A stretch of DNA of 5,217 nucleotides, from positions 1 through 5,217 of the forward strand of contig CAMWVK010000150.1 of assembly GCA_947177675.1 (NCBI GenBank), given 5' to 3'. The stretch comes from an uncultured Mucispirillum sp. (GTDB taxonomy: Bacteria; Chrysiogenota; Deferribacteres; Deferribacterales; Mucispirillaceae). Below are positions 1 to 5,217 of the stretch, in pieces (position 1 is the first letter of the stretch; the number at the start of each line of letters is the position of its first letter). Made by a program: the position numbers and the translations under genes. The notes under the pieces are model-generated. The model saw only the letters and a program-made list of their open reading frames with translations, was not told where the DNA came from and ran no database searches.

Positions 1-892
1 ATTTTATTATTGACCATGGATTATAAATATCTGTGTGATTTCCAAATGTAAAACCATTATACCAGTTTTTAACCTCTTTTTTTTCATTATTAAGTCCTGC
101 ACTATCAAGGGCGGTAAAAACTTCTTTTTCAGTAAAACCAAAACATTTAGAATATTTATTTGATGTTGTAGTTATTACCTGGATATTATTTAAGTCTGAA
201 AAGATAGAATCTTTACTAATTCTTGTAATTCCTGTTATTATAGAACGGTACATATAATCATTTGTTTTAAAAGCAGCATTAAAAAAGCCTCTGAAAAATT
301 TAACTGCTTTATCCCAATTCCCATCAAGCCATGCTTCCTGCATAGGTGTATCATATTCATCAAGAAGTATAATTACTTTTTTGTTATAATATTTTTGCAT
401 AAATTCAGAGAGCAGATTTATACAATTTATGGCAGTTTCGTCATTCATTTCCGGATTTATTGCTTCAAACATTGAAAGTTCAGATGGCGACAGTTTTTCT
501 TTTAAGTAATCATGTCTGTTAAATTCTCTGGCTAAAATCCATTTTATTGAGGTTTTGATCCCTTGAATACTTCCGGTTTTTATAGATGCAAAACTTAAAA
601 AAATTGTGGGATATGTTCCTTGTAAATGTCGGTACTCTTTATAGTTCCAAATAGATAATCCTTCAAACAAGTCACTCCTGTTTTCATATTTTTTGGAAAA
701 GAAACATTCTAACATGCTTAAATTTAATGTTTTGCCAAATCGCCTTGGACGTGTGATTAATGTTACATCATCTTTTGTTTCCCACCACTGTTTTATAAAA
801 TCTGTTTTATCTATATAAAAAATATTTTCTGTGCGCAGCTTATCAAAATTTTGTATGCCTATACCCATTGTAAATCTAAGTGCTTGTTTCAT
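1..892 (-). CDS. AAA-ATPase-like protein (DUF1703/PD-(D/E)XK-associated group), N-terminal part, 3' end off window
   Basis: The reading frame is open from the ATG at 892-890 to the window edge, giving 297 residues and no stop. Seen: an N-terminal GIGIQNF(D)KLR and YIDKTDFI block (residues 10-33), an arginine-rich Walker A variant RPRRFGKT (48-55), a Walker B strand ending LLDEYD (D178 E179 Y180 D181), an ITGITRISK segment with R224, then SIFSDLNN, GFTEKEV, WYNGFTFG and YNPWSI. This order of motifs is that of the AAA-ATPase_like family (Pfam AAA-ATPase_like, usually followed by PDDEXK_9/DUF1703). Family members are normally about 500-580 residues, so the C-terminal nuclease-like half should lie beyond position 1. 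Their function is not established; roles in defence or mobile elements have been suggested. The GGAGG at 901-897 leaves only 4 bases before the ATG, which is tight, but no other in-frame start has a better site. The gene is likely monocistronic, with its own -10 box at 918-923. Confidence 0.9.
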   Translation of the reverse strand, partial: MKQALRFTMGIGIQNFDKLRTENIFYIDKTDFIKQWWETKDDVTLITRPRRFGKTLNLSMLECFFSKKYENRSDLFEGLSIWNYKEYRHLQGTYPTIFLSFASIKTGSIQGIKTSIKWILAREFNRHDYLKEKLSPSELSMFEAINPEMNDETAINCINLLSEFMQKYYNKKVIILLDEYDTPMQEAWLDGNWDKAVKFFRGFFNAAFKTNDYMYRSIITGITRISKDSIFSDLNNIQVITTTSNKYSKCFGFTEKEVFTALDSAGLNNEKKEVKNWYNGFTFGNHTDIYNPWSIIK

Positions 893-917
893 ATGACCTC
901 CATATAAAATACTTTGT

Positions 918-923
918 ATTATA
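918..923 (-). promoter_or_regulatory. Candidate -10 box for the AAA-ATPase-like gene
   Basis: The minus strand reads TATAAT here, 26 bases before the start codon, which would give a leader of about 20 bases containing the GGAGG site. No good -35 hexamer lies 16-18 bases upstream (the nearest reading is CAAAGA), so this would be a weak or activator-dependent promoter. TATAAT arises easily in such AT-rich DNA. Confidence 0.4.
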
Positions 924-1126
924 ACTTATCAGGAGAAATCTCTTTGTAATATTTTATTTCATTAGTAAATTCAGTGATAGTTTAGCGATCAATTCATTCA
1001 CTTTATTTATAATAAAATCTTAGTGTTCCATTAATAATTGAGCAATAGGTACCTGCTCTTTGTGTCAGTATCGCGTTGTCGTCAGTCAACAATGCCACTG
1101 AATTGCCTTCTTAATCCTTTCTATTG

Positions 1127-1173
1127 CTTTGGCTGCTAAATATAGTAAAAAAAGTAATATTTAACAGCCTAAG
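1127..1173. repeat. Long imperfect inverted repeat (stem-loop)
   Basis: Positions 1127-1143 (CTTTGGCTGCTAAATAT) pair with 1157-1173 (ATATTTAACAGCCTAAG) at 15 of 17 positions, with a 13-base A-rich loop on the plus strand. Read as minus-strand RNA, one of the two mismatches becomes a G-U pair. The loop on that strand is U-rich (seven U in a row), and the run lies in the loop rather than after the stem, so it does not look like a standard intrinsic terminator. Confidence 0.65.
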
Positions 1174-1180
1174 TAATAAT

Positions 1181-1208
1181 ATATTCAGCGAATATACCTA
1201 TAATAGGT
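1181..1208. repeat. Two abutting palindromes near a minus-strand promoter
   Basis: ATATTC-AGC-GAATAT (1181-1195) is directly followed by ACCTAT-A-ATAGGT (1196-1208). Both have perfect 6-base arms. They lie about +6 to +33 relative to the minus-strand transcript predicted from the TATAAT at 1226-1221, a position suited to an operator. The first could also form a hairpin in the RNA, and half of the second can instead pair with 1045-1051. Confidence 0.5.
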
Positions 1209-1220
1209 GTATTTTTTAGA

Positions 1221-1226
1221 ATTATA
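1221..1226 (-). promoter_or_regulatory. Candidate extended -10 promoter element
   Basis: The minus strand reads TGTTATAAT, an extended -10 (TG, one base, then TATAAT). The hexamer 17 bases upstream is TAGATA, a 4/6 match to TTGACA. It points into the structured block at 1214-1040 and not directly at a protein gene, which is the main reason for considering that block transcribed. Confidence 0.45.
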
Positions 1227-1369
1227 ACATAAGATATAAATTTTATCTATACTATTATTTAAATCTTTACAGAACTATTTTGTATGATTTTTAAACAAAA
1301 TCTTATTTTTATAAAATGTGTGCATCTTAGTGCTGAAAGTGCAAACGCAATACAAACGTGTGAGTTTTA

Positions 1370-1531
1370 CTATTGTTTTGTCTTATTATGATTTTGTGGA
1401 TAGCCGTTTCCCTGTAAATCAGTAGTTTTACTGCTGGTATTAGTGTCATTATTTTTATTTTGAGGCCGGCTGCTTTCCCACACACCGTCTGGAATTGTTT
1501 TAACAGGTTTTTTCTTATCAGTTATTTTCAT
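1370..1531 (-). CDS. Small hydrophilic protein of 53 residues, unknown function
   Basis: I do not recognise this gene. The ORF starts at the ATG at 1531-1529 and ends at a TAG at 1372-1370. A strong GGAGG lies 7 bases before this ATG. An in-frame ATG two codons earlier is only 1 base from the GGAGG, so the downstream ATG is chosen. The product begins with a lysine-rich stretch (MKITDKKKPVK), then an IPDGVWESS segment, and ends in an Asn/Gln/Thr/Ser/Lys-rich low-complexity tail. It has no membrane segment, signal peptide or cysteine, and looks disordered. It is transcribed divergently from mtnA across 177 bases. No convincing promoter was found; a TTTACA near 1590 with a poor -10 is the best reading. 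It could be a real small protein or a chance ORF, but the ribosome site and mixed amino-acid content favour a real one. Confidence 0.55.
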   Translation of the reverse strand: MKITDKKKPVKTIPDGVWESSRPQNKNNDTNTSSKTTDLQGNGYPQNHNKTKQ

Positions 1532-1618
1532 TATCATACCTCCATAAAGTTTTGTAATATTATTTGCATATTAAAAAAATATATGTAAATATACTGCTAA
1601 GGAGGCATTAATATATAA

Positions 1619-1647
1619 TTGACTAGTCTGTTTATATACAATATAAT
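1619..1647 (+). promoter_or_regulatory. Strong sigma-A-type promoter for mtnA
   Basis: TTGACT at 1619-1624 and a perfect TATAAT at 1642-1647 are separated by exactly 17 bases. The transcript would begin near 1654, giving a leader of about 55 bases before mtnA. That is too short for an S-box (SAM-I) riboswitch, and none of its conserved elements is visible. Confidence 0.8.
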
Positions 1648-1675
1648 AGGAGTGTAAGAAAATGATATTTTTAAT

Positions 1676-1693
1676 AAACGAATACGTTCGTTT
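1676..1693. promoter_or_regulatory. Perfect-arm inverted repeat in the mtnA leader, possible operator
   Basis: AAACGAA-TACG-TTCGTTT is an 18-base inverted repeat with 7-base perfect arms, placed at about +22 to +39 of the predicted transcript and 4 bases before the mtnA ribosome site. Its size and symmetry suit a dimeric repressor of TetR type acting as a roadblock. In RNA it would be a 7-bp hairpin with a tetraloop followed by UUUU counted from 1691, too weak for a confident terminator. No regulator gene is in the window. Confidence 0.45.
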
Positions 1694-1697
1694 TATA

Positions 1698-1711
1698 TGA
1701 GGATTATTATG
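1698..1711 (+). promoter_or_regulatory. Ribosome binding site that decides the mtnA start
   Basis: TGAGGA at 1698-1703 lies 5 bases before the ATG at 1709. The earlier in-frame ATG at 1697 overlaps this site and has no ribosome site of its own. The start at 1709 also gives the usual family N-terminus and length. Confidence 0.75.
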
Positions 1712-2767
1712 AAATCAATTTTAGATTATGAAACAGTGGATTATGATAGAGATTTAAATATCGTTAAAATTATTGACCAGACTAAGCTGCCTTCTGACAT
1801 TCAGATTGAGGAGCTTACTACATCACAGCAGGTTTGGGATGCAATTTATCTGTTGAAGGTAAGGGGTGCACCAGCAATAGGTGTAGCTGCTGCTTTTGGA
1901 CTTGCAATGCTTGCCTGTCAGATTGAGACAACAGATCTAGATGAATTTGAAAGAGAATTAATAAGTAAAAAGGATTTTATTAATTCTTCAAGACCTACAG
2001 CAGTGAATCTTTCATGGGCGCTTGGTCGTATAATGGATAGATATAGAGAAGTTAAAAACAGGCTTATAAAAGAAGAGAATATAGATATTTCTATTATTAA
2101 AAATACTCTTTTAGATGAGGCATATAAAATTAAAGAAGAAGATATTTTAGTGTGCAGGAGTATAGGGGAATATGGACTTTCGCTTCTTAAACCGGGAGAT
2201 GGAATACTTACACATTGTAATGCAGGACAGCTTGCTACATGTAAATATGGCACAGCTACAGCTCCTATATATTTAGGACATGAAAAGGGTTATGGGTTTC
2301 ATGTGTTTGCTGATGAAACAAGACCTTTGCTTCAAGGGGCAAGGCTTACAGCATTTGAGCTTTCGTCGGCAGGGGTAGATGTGACTCTTATATGTGATAA
2401 TATGGCTGCTTCTGTTATGGCTAAGGGAAAAGTTAATGCAGTGCTTGTAGGCTGTGACAGGGTTGCTGCCAATGGTGATACTGCTAATAAGATAGGCACT
2501 TTGATGACTGCTGTTCTTGCAAAACATTATAATATACCTTTTTATGTCTGCGCTCCCACATCTACAATAGACATGACAGCAGAGACAGGGGCAGATATTG
2601 TCATAGAGCAGAGAGATGTAAAAGAGGTATCACATATGTGGTATAAAGAACCAATGACAGCAGAAAATGTAAAAATATACAACCCTGCATTTGATGTGAC
2701 AGATGGCTCACTTATTACAGGTTTTATAACAGAAAAGGGAATATTTAAATCGCCAAAAGAAATGTGA
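1709..2767 (+). CDS. mtnA: S-methyl-5-thioribose-1-phosphate isomerase
   Basis: Converts methylthioribose-1-phosphate to methylthioribulose-1-phosphate in cytosolic salvage of methylthioadenosine; relatives also act on 5-deoxyribose-1-phosphate in 5'-deoxyadenosine disposal. From the 1709 start the protein has 352 residues, essentially the length of the Bacillus subtilis enzyme. Visible motifs are the phosphate-binding RGAPAIG (R52), [10 protein letters not shown] with the catalytic cysteine C170, [15 protein letters not shown] (from 201), and [17 protein letters not shown] with the catalytic aspartate D250 and N260/K261. The 80-residue spacing of C170 and D250 equals that of Cys160 and Asp240 in the B. 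subtilis enzyme, and the CDR(V/I)xANGD motif separates it from eIF2B regulatory subunits. It is the first gene after a strong promoter, and the MATE gene follows 32 bases later. No mtnK, nucleosidase or aldolase partner is present, so the choice between methylthio and deoxy substrates cannot be made here. Confidence 0.97.
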   Translation: MKSILDYETVDYDRDLNIVKIIDQTKLPSDIQIEELTTSQQVWDAIYLLKVRGAPAIGVAAAFGLAMLACQIETTDLDEFERELISKKDFINSSRPTAVNLSWALGRIMDRYREVKNRLIKEENIDISIIKNTLLDEAYKIKEEDILVCRSIGEYGLSLLKPGDGILTHCNAGQLATCKYGTATAPIYLGHEKGYGFHVFADETRPLLQGARLTAFELSSAGVDVTLICDNMAASVMAKGKVNAVLVGCDRVAANGDTANKIGTLMTAVLAKHYNIPFYVCAPTSTIDMTAETGADIVIEQRDVKEVSHMWYKEPMTAENVKIYNPAFDVTDGSLITGFITEKGIFKSPKEM

Positions 2768-2799
2768 GAGTGGGAGCAGTATGATTGGAGGTGTGAATA

Positions 2800-4143
2800 T
2801 TGGCTAAGAATATGACAGAGGGAAATCCTGTAAAGCATATGATAAGTTTTGCATTTCCACTGCTTTTAGGAAATTTGTTTCAGCAGACTTATAATATTGT
2901 TGATGCAGCCATTGTAGGAAGATATCTTGGACCAAAATCACTTGCGGCAGTAGGAGCATCAAGCAGTGTTCAGTTTCTTGTACTTGGTTTTTGCATAGGT
3001 ATTTGTGCAGGATTTGCGATTCCTGTTGCACAAAGATTTGGTGCAAAGGAATATAAGAGTATGAGGGGATATGTATTTAATGGAGCTGTTCTTACTGCTT
3101 TAGTTGGTATTATTGTAACATTAATTTGTGTTATTTTATGTACACAGATTTTACACCTTTTGTTAACTCCTGATGATATTTTTAAGAATGCATATATTTA
3201 CCTTGTAATTATATTTGCAGGAATACCTTTTTCACTTCTTTATAATTATTTGTCAGGAATTTTAAGAGCAATTGGAGACAGCAGGACGCCGTTTCTGTTT
3301 CTTGCAATTTCAGTTGCTTTAAATATTATTTTAGATTTGTTTTTAATAATTGTTGTAAAGCTTGGCTGTGCGGGTGCTGCCATTGCAACTATTGCTGCAC
3401 AGGGAGTAAGTGGGATTATGTGCCTTGCTTATATTAAAAGAAAAATTAAGCTTTTGCATTTATCAAAAAAAGACTGCCATTTTAATGGGAAATTTGCGAG
3501 CAGACTGCTTGTAATGGGAGTTCCTATGGGACTTCAGTTTTCAATTACAGCCATAGGAAGTATGGTAATGCAGTCTGCTAATAATGGGCTTGGAAGTGTA
3601 TATATATCCGCTTTTACGGCTGCTATGCGGATAAAGCAGCTTTTTATGTGTCCATTTGATGCACTTGCAACTGCTGTATCAACATTTTGCAGTCAGAACC
3701 TTGGTGCAGGCAAGATTGAACGTATTAAACTCGGAATAAAAAAAGGTGTTATGATTGGTGTATTATATGGTATTTTTGCAGGTGTTATTCTTATTTGTTC
3801 AGGACGTATATTGTCTCTTATGTTTGTTAGTTCTGAAGCAGTAGATGTACTAGACGCATCTGCAAAATATCTTGCATGTCTTGGATTTTTCTACTGGGCA
3901 CTTGGGATATTAAATGTCTGCAGATTGTGTGTGCAGGGCATAGGTTACTCTGGAAGAGCGGTTTTATCAGGAGCTGTGGAGATGGTTGCACGAATATTTG
4001 TGAGTAGCGTATTTGTTCCTATTTATGGATTTAATGCTATATGTTTTGCAGATCAGGCAGCCTGGGTTATGGCGTGTATGTATATTGTGCCAGTATGCAT
4101 ATGGTGTATAAATAAAGAGCAGCGTAATAAAAAAGTAGTATAA
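2800..4143 (+). CDS. MATE-family multidrug/organic cation efflux transporter
   Basis: An inner-membrane exporter of the MATE (multidrug and toxic compound extrusion) family, normally driven by Na+ or H+ gradients. The 447 residues are typical in length and contain about twelve hydrophobic segments in two halves. Family marks seen are MTEGNP at the N-terminus (5-10), LLGNLFQQTYNIVDAAIVGRYLG (22-44), the AVGASSS turn (50-56), PVAQRFGAK (75-83), GILRAIGDSRTP (153-164), ALNIILDLF (173-181), and in the second half SQNLGAGKIERI (298-309). The start is a TTG at 2800 with GGAGG at 2787-2791, 8 bases upstream; the next ATG (residue 5) has no such site and would remove only four residues. It is probably co-transcribed with mtnA. 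The substrate cannot be told from sequence. The C-terminus is a short basic tail (NKEQRNKK). Confidence 0.95.
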   Translation: MAKNMTEGNPVKHMISFAFPLLLGNLFQQTYNIVDAAIVGRYLGPKSLAAVGASSSVQFLVLGFCIGICAGFAIPVAQRFGAKEYKSMRGYVFNGAVLTALVGIIVTLICVILCTQILHLLLTPDDIFKNAYIYLVIIFAGIPFSLLYNYLSGILRAIGDSRTPFLFLAISVALNIILDLFLIIVVKLGCAGAAIATIAAQGVSGIMCLAYIKRKIKLLHLSKKDCHFNGKFASRLLVMGVPMGLQFSITAIGSMVMQSANNGLGSVYISAFTAAMRIKQLFMCPFDALATAVSTFCSQNLGAGKIERIKLGIKKGVMIGVLYGIFAGVILICSGRILSLMFVSSEAVDVLDASAKYLACLGFFYWALGILNVCRLCVQGIGYSGRAVLSGAVEMVARIFVSSVFVPIYGFNAICFADQAAWVMACMYIVPVCIWCINKEQRNKKVV

Positions 4144-4171
4144 TAATGAGGTTTTAAGCGGAGGTAAACAT

Positions 4172-4332
4172 TTGAATATATTAATTCCAAAAGAAAAAGT
4201 AGTAAAAGAAGAGAATTTCTAAAAGATTTAATGGAAGATGATGACTATAATGCAATATTGTCTAAAAAAGATTATTCAAGCCAAAGCATAATATTTTTGT
4301 CAGTATTTACATATTATAATAGGAGTAAATAA
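4172..4332 (+). pseudogene. Small ORF, apparently frameshifted; unknown
   Basis: A strong GGAGG (4160-4164) stands 7 bases before a TTG at 4172, the same start arrangement as the MATE gene upstream. This frame encodes only 16 residues (MNILIPKEKVVKEENF) before a TAA at 4220-4222. The -1 frame is open from 4168 to a TAA at 4330-4332 and continues with protein-like sequence (REFLKDLMEDDDYNAILS and on), but has no start with a ribosome site. Joining the two frames near 4200-4218 gives a product of about 53 residues. No standard X XXY YYZ slippery heptamer lies in the correct frame, so a broken gene is more likely than programmed frameshifting. The sequence resembles no family I know. Alternatively the 16-codon ORF is a genuine leader and the rest is chance. 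Confidence 0.35.
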
Positions 4333-4336
4333 AAAT

Positions 4337-5217
4337 ATGGAGAATAAGAGGTTTAATTTGGATCAGACAACAATTAAAAAGCTGTTAACTGTATACAAGC
4401 TAAAGATTCCTGAATTTCAAAGAAATTTTGTTTGGAAGAAACAGAAGAAGCAGCAACTGTTGGATTCATTATTTAAAGGTTTTCCAATAGGGGCAATAAC
4501 TTTGTATGAAGATGAAGATGTGTACTATATAATAGATGGCTTACAAAGAATAAATACATTAAATCAATATTTGTCAAGTCCTAATGAGGTTATTTCGTTT
4601 TCGGATTTCTATAAGAAAGTGGAGAAAGAGATTGATGAATATATTATAAAGAATAGTATTCAGGCAAATAAACAAAAGTTAAAAAATTGCATAAAAAAAT
4701 GGTATACAGAAATTTCAAATCTCTATGGATATGAAAAAGTAAGTATGTTGTTCAATGTTTTAAATAATGAAAGCAAAGCTTTTAATAATGCATTTTGTGA
4801 TTTACAGATTGTTGAGGATTTATTAGGAATACTTAAAGAAAAAATAGAGATTGCGAATGATGATATAGCATTGATAATATATAGAGGGGATAAAAATGAT
4901 TTGCCGGAATTATTTAAAAATATTAATACCGGAAGTGTGGCATTGTCAAAATATGAAATATTACAGTCTGTCTGGAATGATTATATCCTTGATGAAAGTT
5001 TATTAGATGATACTTATGTAGCGTTTAGCAGAGAACTGGATTTAGTTGAGAATAGTTATGTAATCAATGCAGTTAAAGATAAGGGGAAATTTGATATATT
5101 TAAAAATCTTATCGGGCTTAATCATATTATATGCTGCAATGAGAAAAGTGATGTTATATTTAAATTTCCTTCGTTTAAAAAACTTTTAGAACCTGTTATA
5201 GACGGACAGTATAAATA
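4337..5217 (+). CDS. DUF262 (GmrS-like, ParB-fold) protein, 3' end off window
   Basis: The frame is open from the ATG at 4337 to the window end, giving 293 residues. The N-terminal DUF262 marks are present in order: KIPEFQRNFVWKKQKKQQLLDSL (23-45, with P25, Q28, R29 and W33), FPIGAITLY (49-57), the nucleotide/catalytic-region motif IIDGLQRINTL (65-75; most relatives have DGQQR), and FKNINTGSVALSKYEIL (193-209), matching the family F..INTGG..L...E pattern. DUF262 is the N-terminal domain of GmrSD-type modification-dependent restriction enzymes and of related phage-defence proteins; many other members are uncharacterised. A C-terminal DUF1524/HNH nuclease domain may or may not follow beyond 5217. 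The ribosome site AGGAG (4321-4325) is 11 bases from the ATG, a long spacing. It abuts a TATAAT at 4315-4320, which therefore cannot be the promoter of a transcript carrying this site, so transcription likely comes from upstream. Confidence 0.88.
   Translation, partial: MENKRFNLDQTTIKKLLTVYKLKIPEFQRNFVWKKQKKQQLLDSLFKGFPIGAITLYEDEDVYYIIDGLQRINTLNQYLSSPNEVISFSDFYKKVEKEIDEYIIKNSIQANKQKLKNCIKKWYTEISNLYGYEKVSMLFNVLNNESKAFNNAFCDLQIVEDLLGILKEKIEIANDDIALIIYRGDKNDLPELFKNINTGSVALSKYEILQSVWNDYILDESLLDDTYVAFSRELDLVENSYVINAVKDKGKFDIFKNLIGLNHIICCNEKSDVIFKFPSFKKLLEPVIDGQYK

Larger units (their letters stand above)
1040..1214 (-). ncRNA. Candidate structured RNA, family unknown
   Basis: Several features agree on the minus strand. 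A TATAAT preceded by TG (1226-1221) would start a transcript near 1214. The two ends of the block are complementary over 7 bases: AUAGGUA (1201-1195) with UACCUAU (1051-1045). Between them lie a 6-bp hairpin with a 3-base loop (1195-1181), a long stem (1173-1127), and a candidate UCAGU/ACUGA pairing in the GC-richer part. The 3' edge has a GAGCA/TGCTC hairpin (1058-1040). In the long stem one mismatch on the plus strand (C1136/A1164) becomes a G-U wobble on the minus strand, which favours minus-strand transcription. I do not recognise an RNA family, and no strong U-tract terminator follows. It could equally be the remnant of a small palindromic mobile element. This is inference from pairing by eye; no folding energy was computed. 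Confidence 0.3.
893..1369. other. Gene-free stretch of 477 bases holding promoter-like and structured elements
   Basis: No ORF with a plausible start and ribosome binding site was found on either strand. Most of it is very AT-rich. The block at about 1040-1140 is visibly richer in G and C than its surroundings and carries the 3' arm of a possible folded RNA on the minus strand. Positions 1227-1369 are AT-rich with short imperfect repeats (for example AGTGCTGAA followed by AGTGC near 1329) and no clear element or terminator. Positions 924-1039 contain short minus-strand reading fragments in two frames that might be decayed coding sequence. Confidence 0.6.

Noticed and set aside
1008..1013. Plus-strand TATAAT as a promoter into the structured block
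   Set aside because: There is no acceptable -35 hexamer at 16-18 bases and no extended -10. Such boxes are frequent by chance in this composition.
1040..1061. GAGCA/TGCTC hairpin followed by TTT as a plus-strand terminator
   Set aside because: The stem is only 5 bp, the loop is 9 bases and the T-run is only three bases. No plus-strand gene lies upstream to need it.
1040..1170. Minus-strand protein-like fragments (for example LAAKAIERIKKAIQ and VALLTDDNAILTQRAG)
   Set aside because: They lie in different frames, each is bounded by stops, and none has a start codon with a ribosome site. The base pairing explains the block better than coding does, though decay of a gene cannot be excluded.
1599..1605. 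AAGGAGG as a ribosome binding site
   Set aside because: No start codon follows at a usable distance on the plus strand, and it lies upstream of the mtnA promoter.
1642..1708. SAM-responsive (S-box) riboswitch upstream of mtnA
   Set aside because: The leader from the predicted start site is only about 55 bases and holds one small hairpin, far short of an S-box aptamer.
1918..2838. Minus-strand ORFs of 84-111 codons opposite mtnA
   Set aside because: They are antisense shadows of a clearly coding plus-strand gene, with no ribosome sites and no recognisable domains.
2804..3046. Minus-strand ORF of 80 codons opposite the MATE gene
   Set aside because: It lies wholly inside the MATE coding sequence and its composition mirrors that gene; no start signals.
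4172..4222. Programmed -1 frameshift joining the two small frames
   Set aside because: The A-rich runs (AAAAG, AAAAAG) are not in the reading phase required for a classical slippery heptamer, and no downstream stimulatory hairpin is visible.

Overview
This is an AT-rich, low-GC window with strong AGGAGG-type ribosome binding sites, TTG starts, TTGACT/TATAAT-type promoters and protein families typical of Clostridia. It most likely comes from a Lachnospiraceae-like gut Firmicute chromosome; that assignment is an inference from composition and family content. No rRNA, tRNA, CRISPR array, insertion sequence or complete mobile element was seen.

Layout. Positions 1-892 (minus strand) hold the N-terminal 297 residues of an AAA-ATPase-like protein of the large clostridial/Bacteroides group that usually ends in a PD-(D/E)XK nuclease-like domain; the 3' half lies outside the window. 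Positions 893-1369 contain no convincing gene. They do hold a minus-strand extended -10 element, two abutting palindromes, a long imperfect stem-loop and a GC-richer block whose two ends are complementary. Together these look like a small structured RNA or the remnant of a small element, which I could not assign to a family. Positions 1370-1531 (minus) encode an unrecognised 53-residue hydrophilic protein. A strong sigma-A-type promoter (1619-1647) with a perfect-arm inverted repeat just downstream of it drives the plus-strand genes.

The plus-strand genes are mtnA (methylthioribose-1-phosphate isomerase, 1709-2767), then, 32 bases on, a 12-helix MATE-family efflux transporter (2800-4143). After these come a short, apparently frameshifted small ORF (4172-4332) and a DUF262/GmrS-like protein (4337 to beyond the window end). 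No terminator is visible between these genes, so they may share a transcript.

Working together: mtnA is a housekeeping salvage enzyme, acting on methylthioribose-1-phosphate and possibly 5-deoxyribose-1-phosphate. Its usual partners (kinase or phosphorylase, aldolase) are not here, and its link with the MATE gene is only positional. The two ends of the window carry families common in accessory or defence-associated regions (AAA/PD-(D/E)XK-like and DUF262), so a conserved mtnA-MATE pair appears to sit between accessory genes. I see no complete, recognisable new system. The best candidates for something undescribed are the structured block at about 1040-1214 and the DUF262 gene with the small broken ORF before it.
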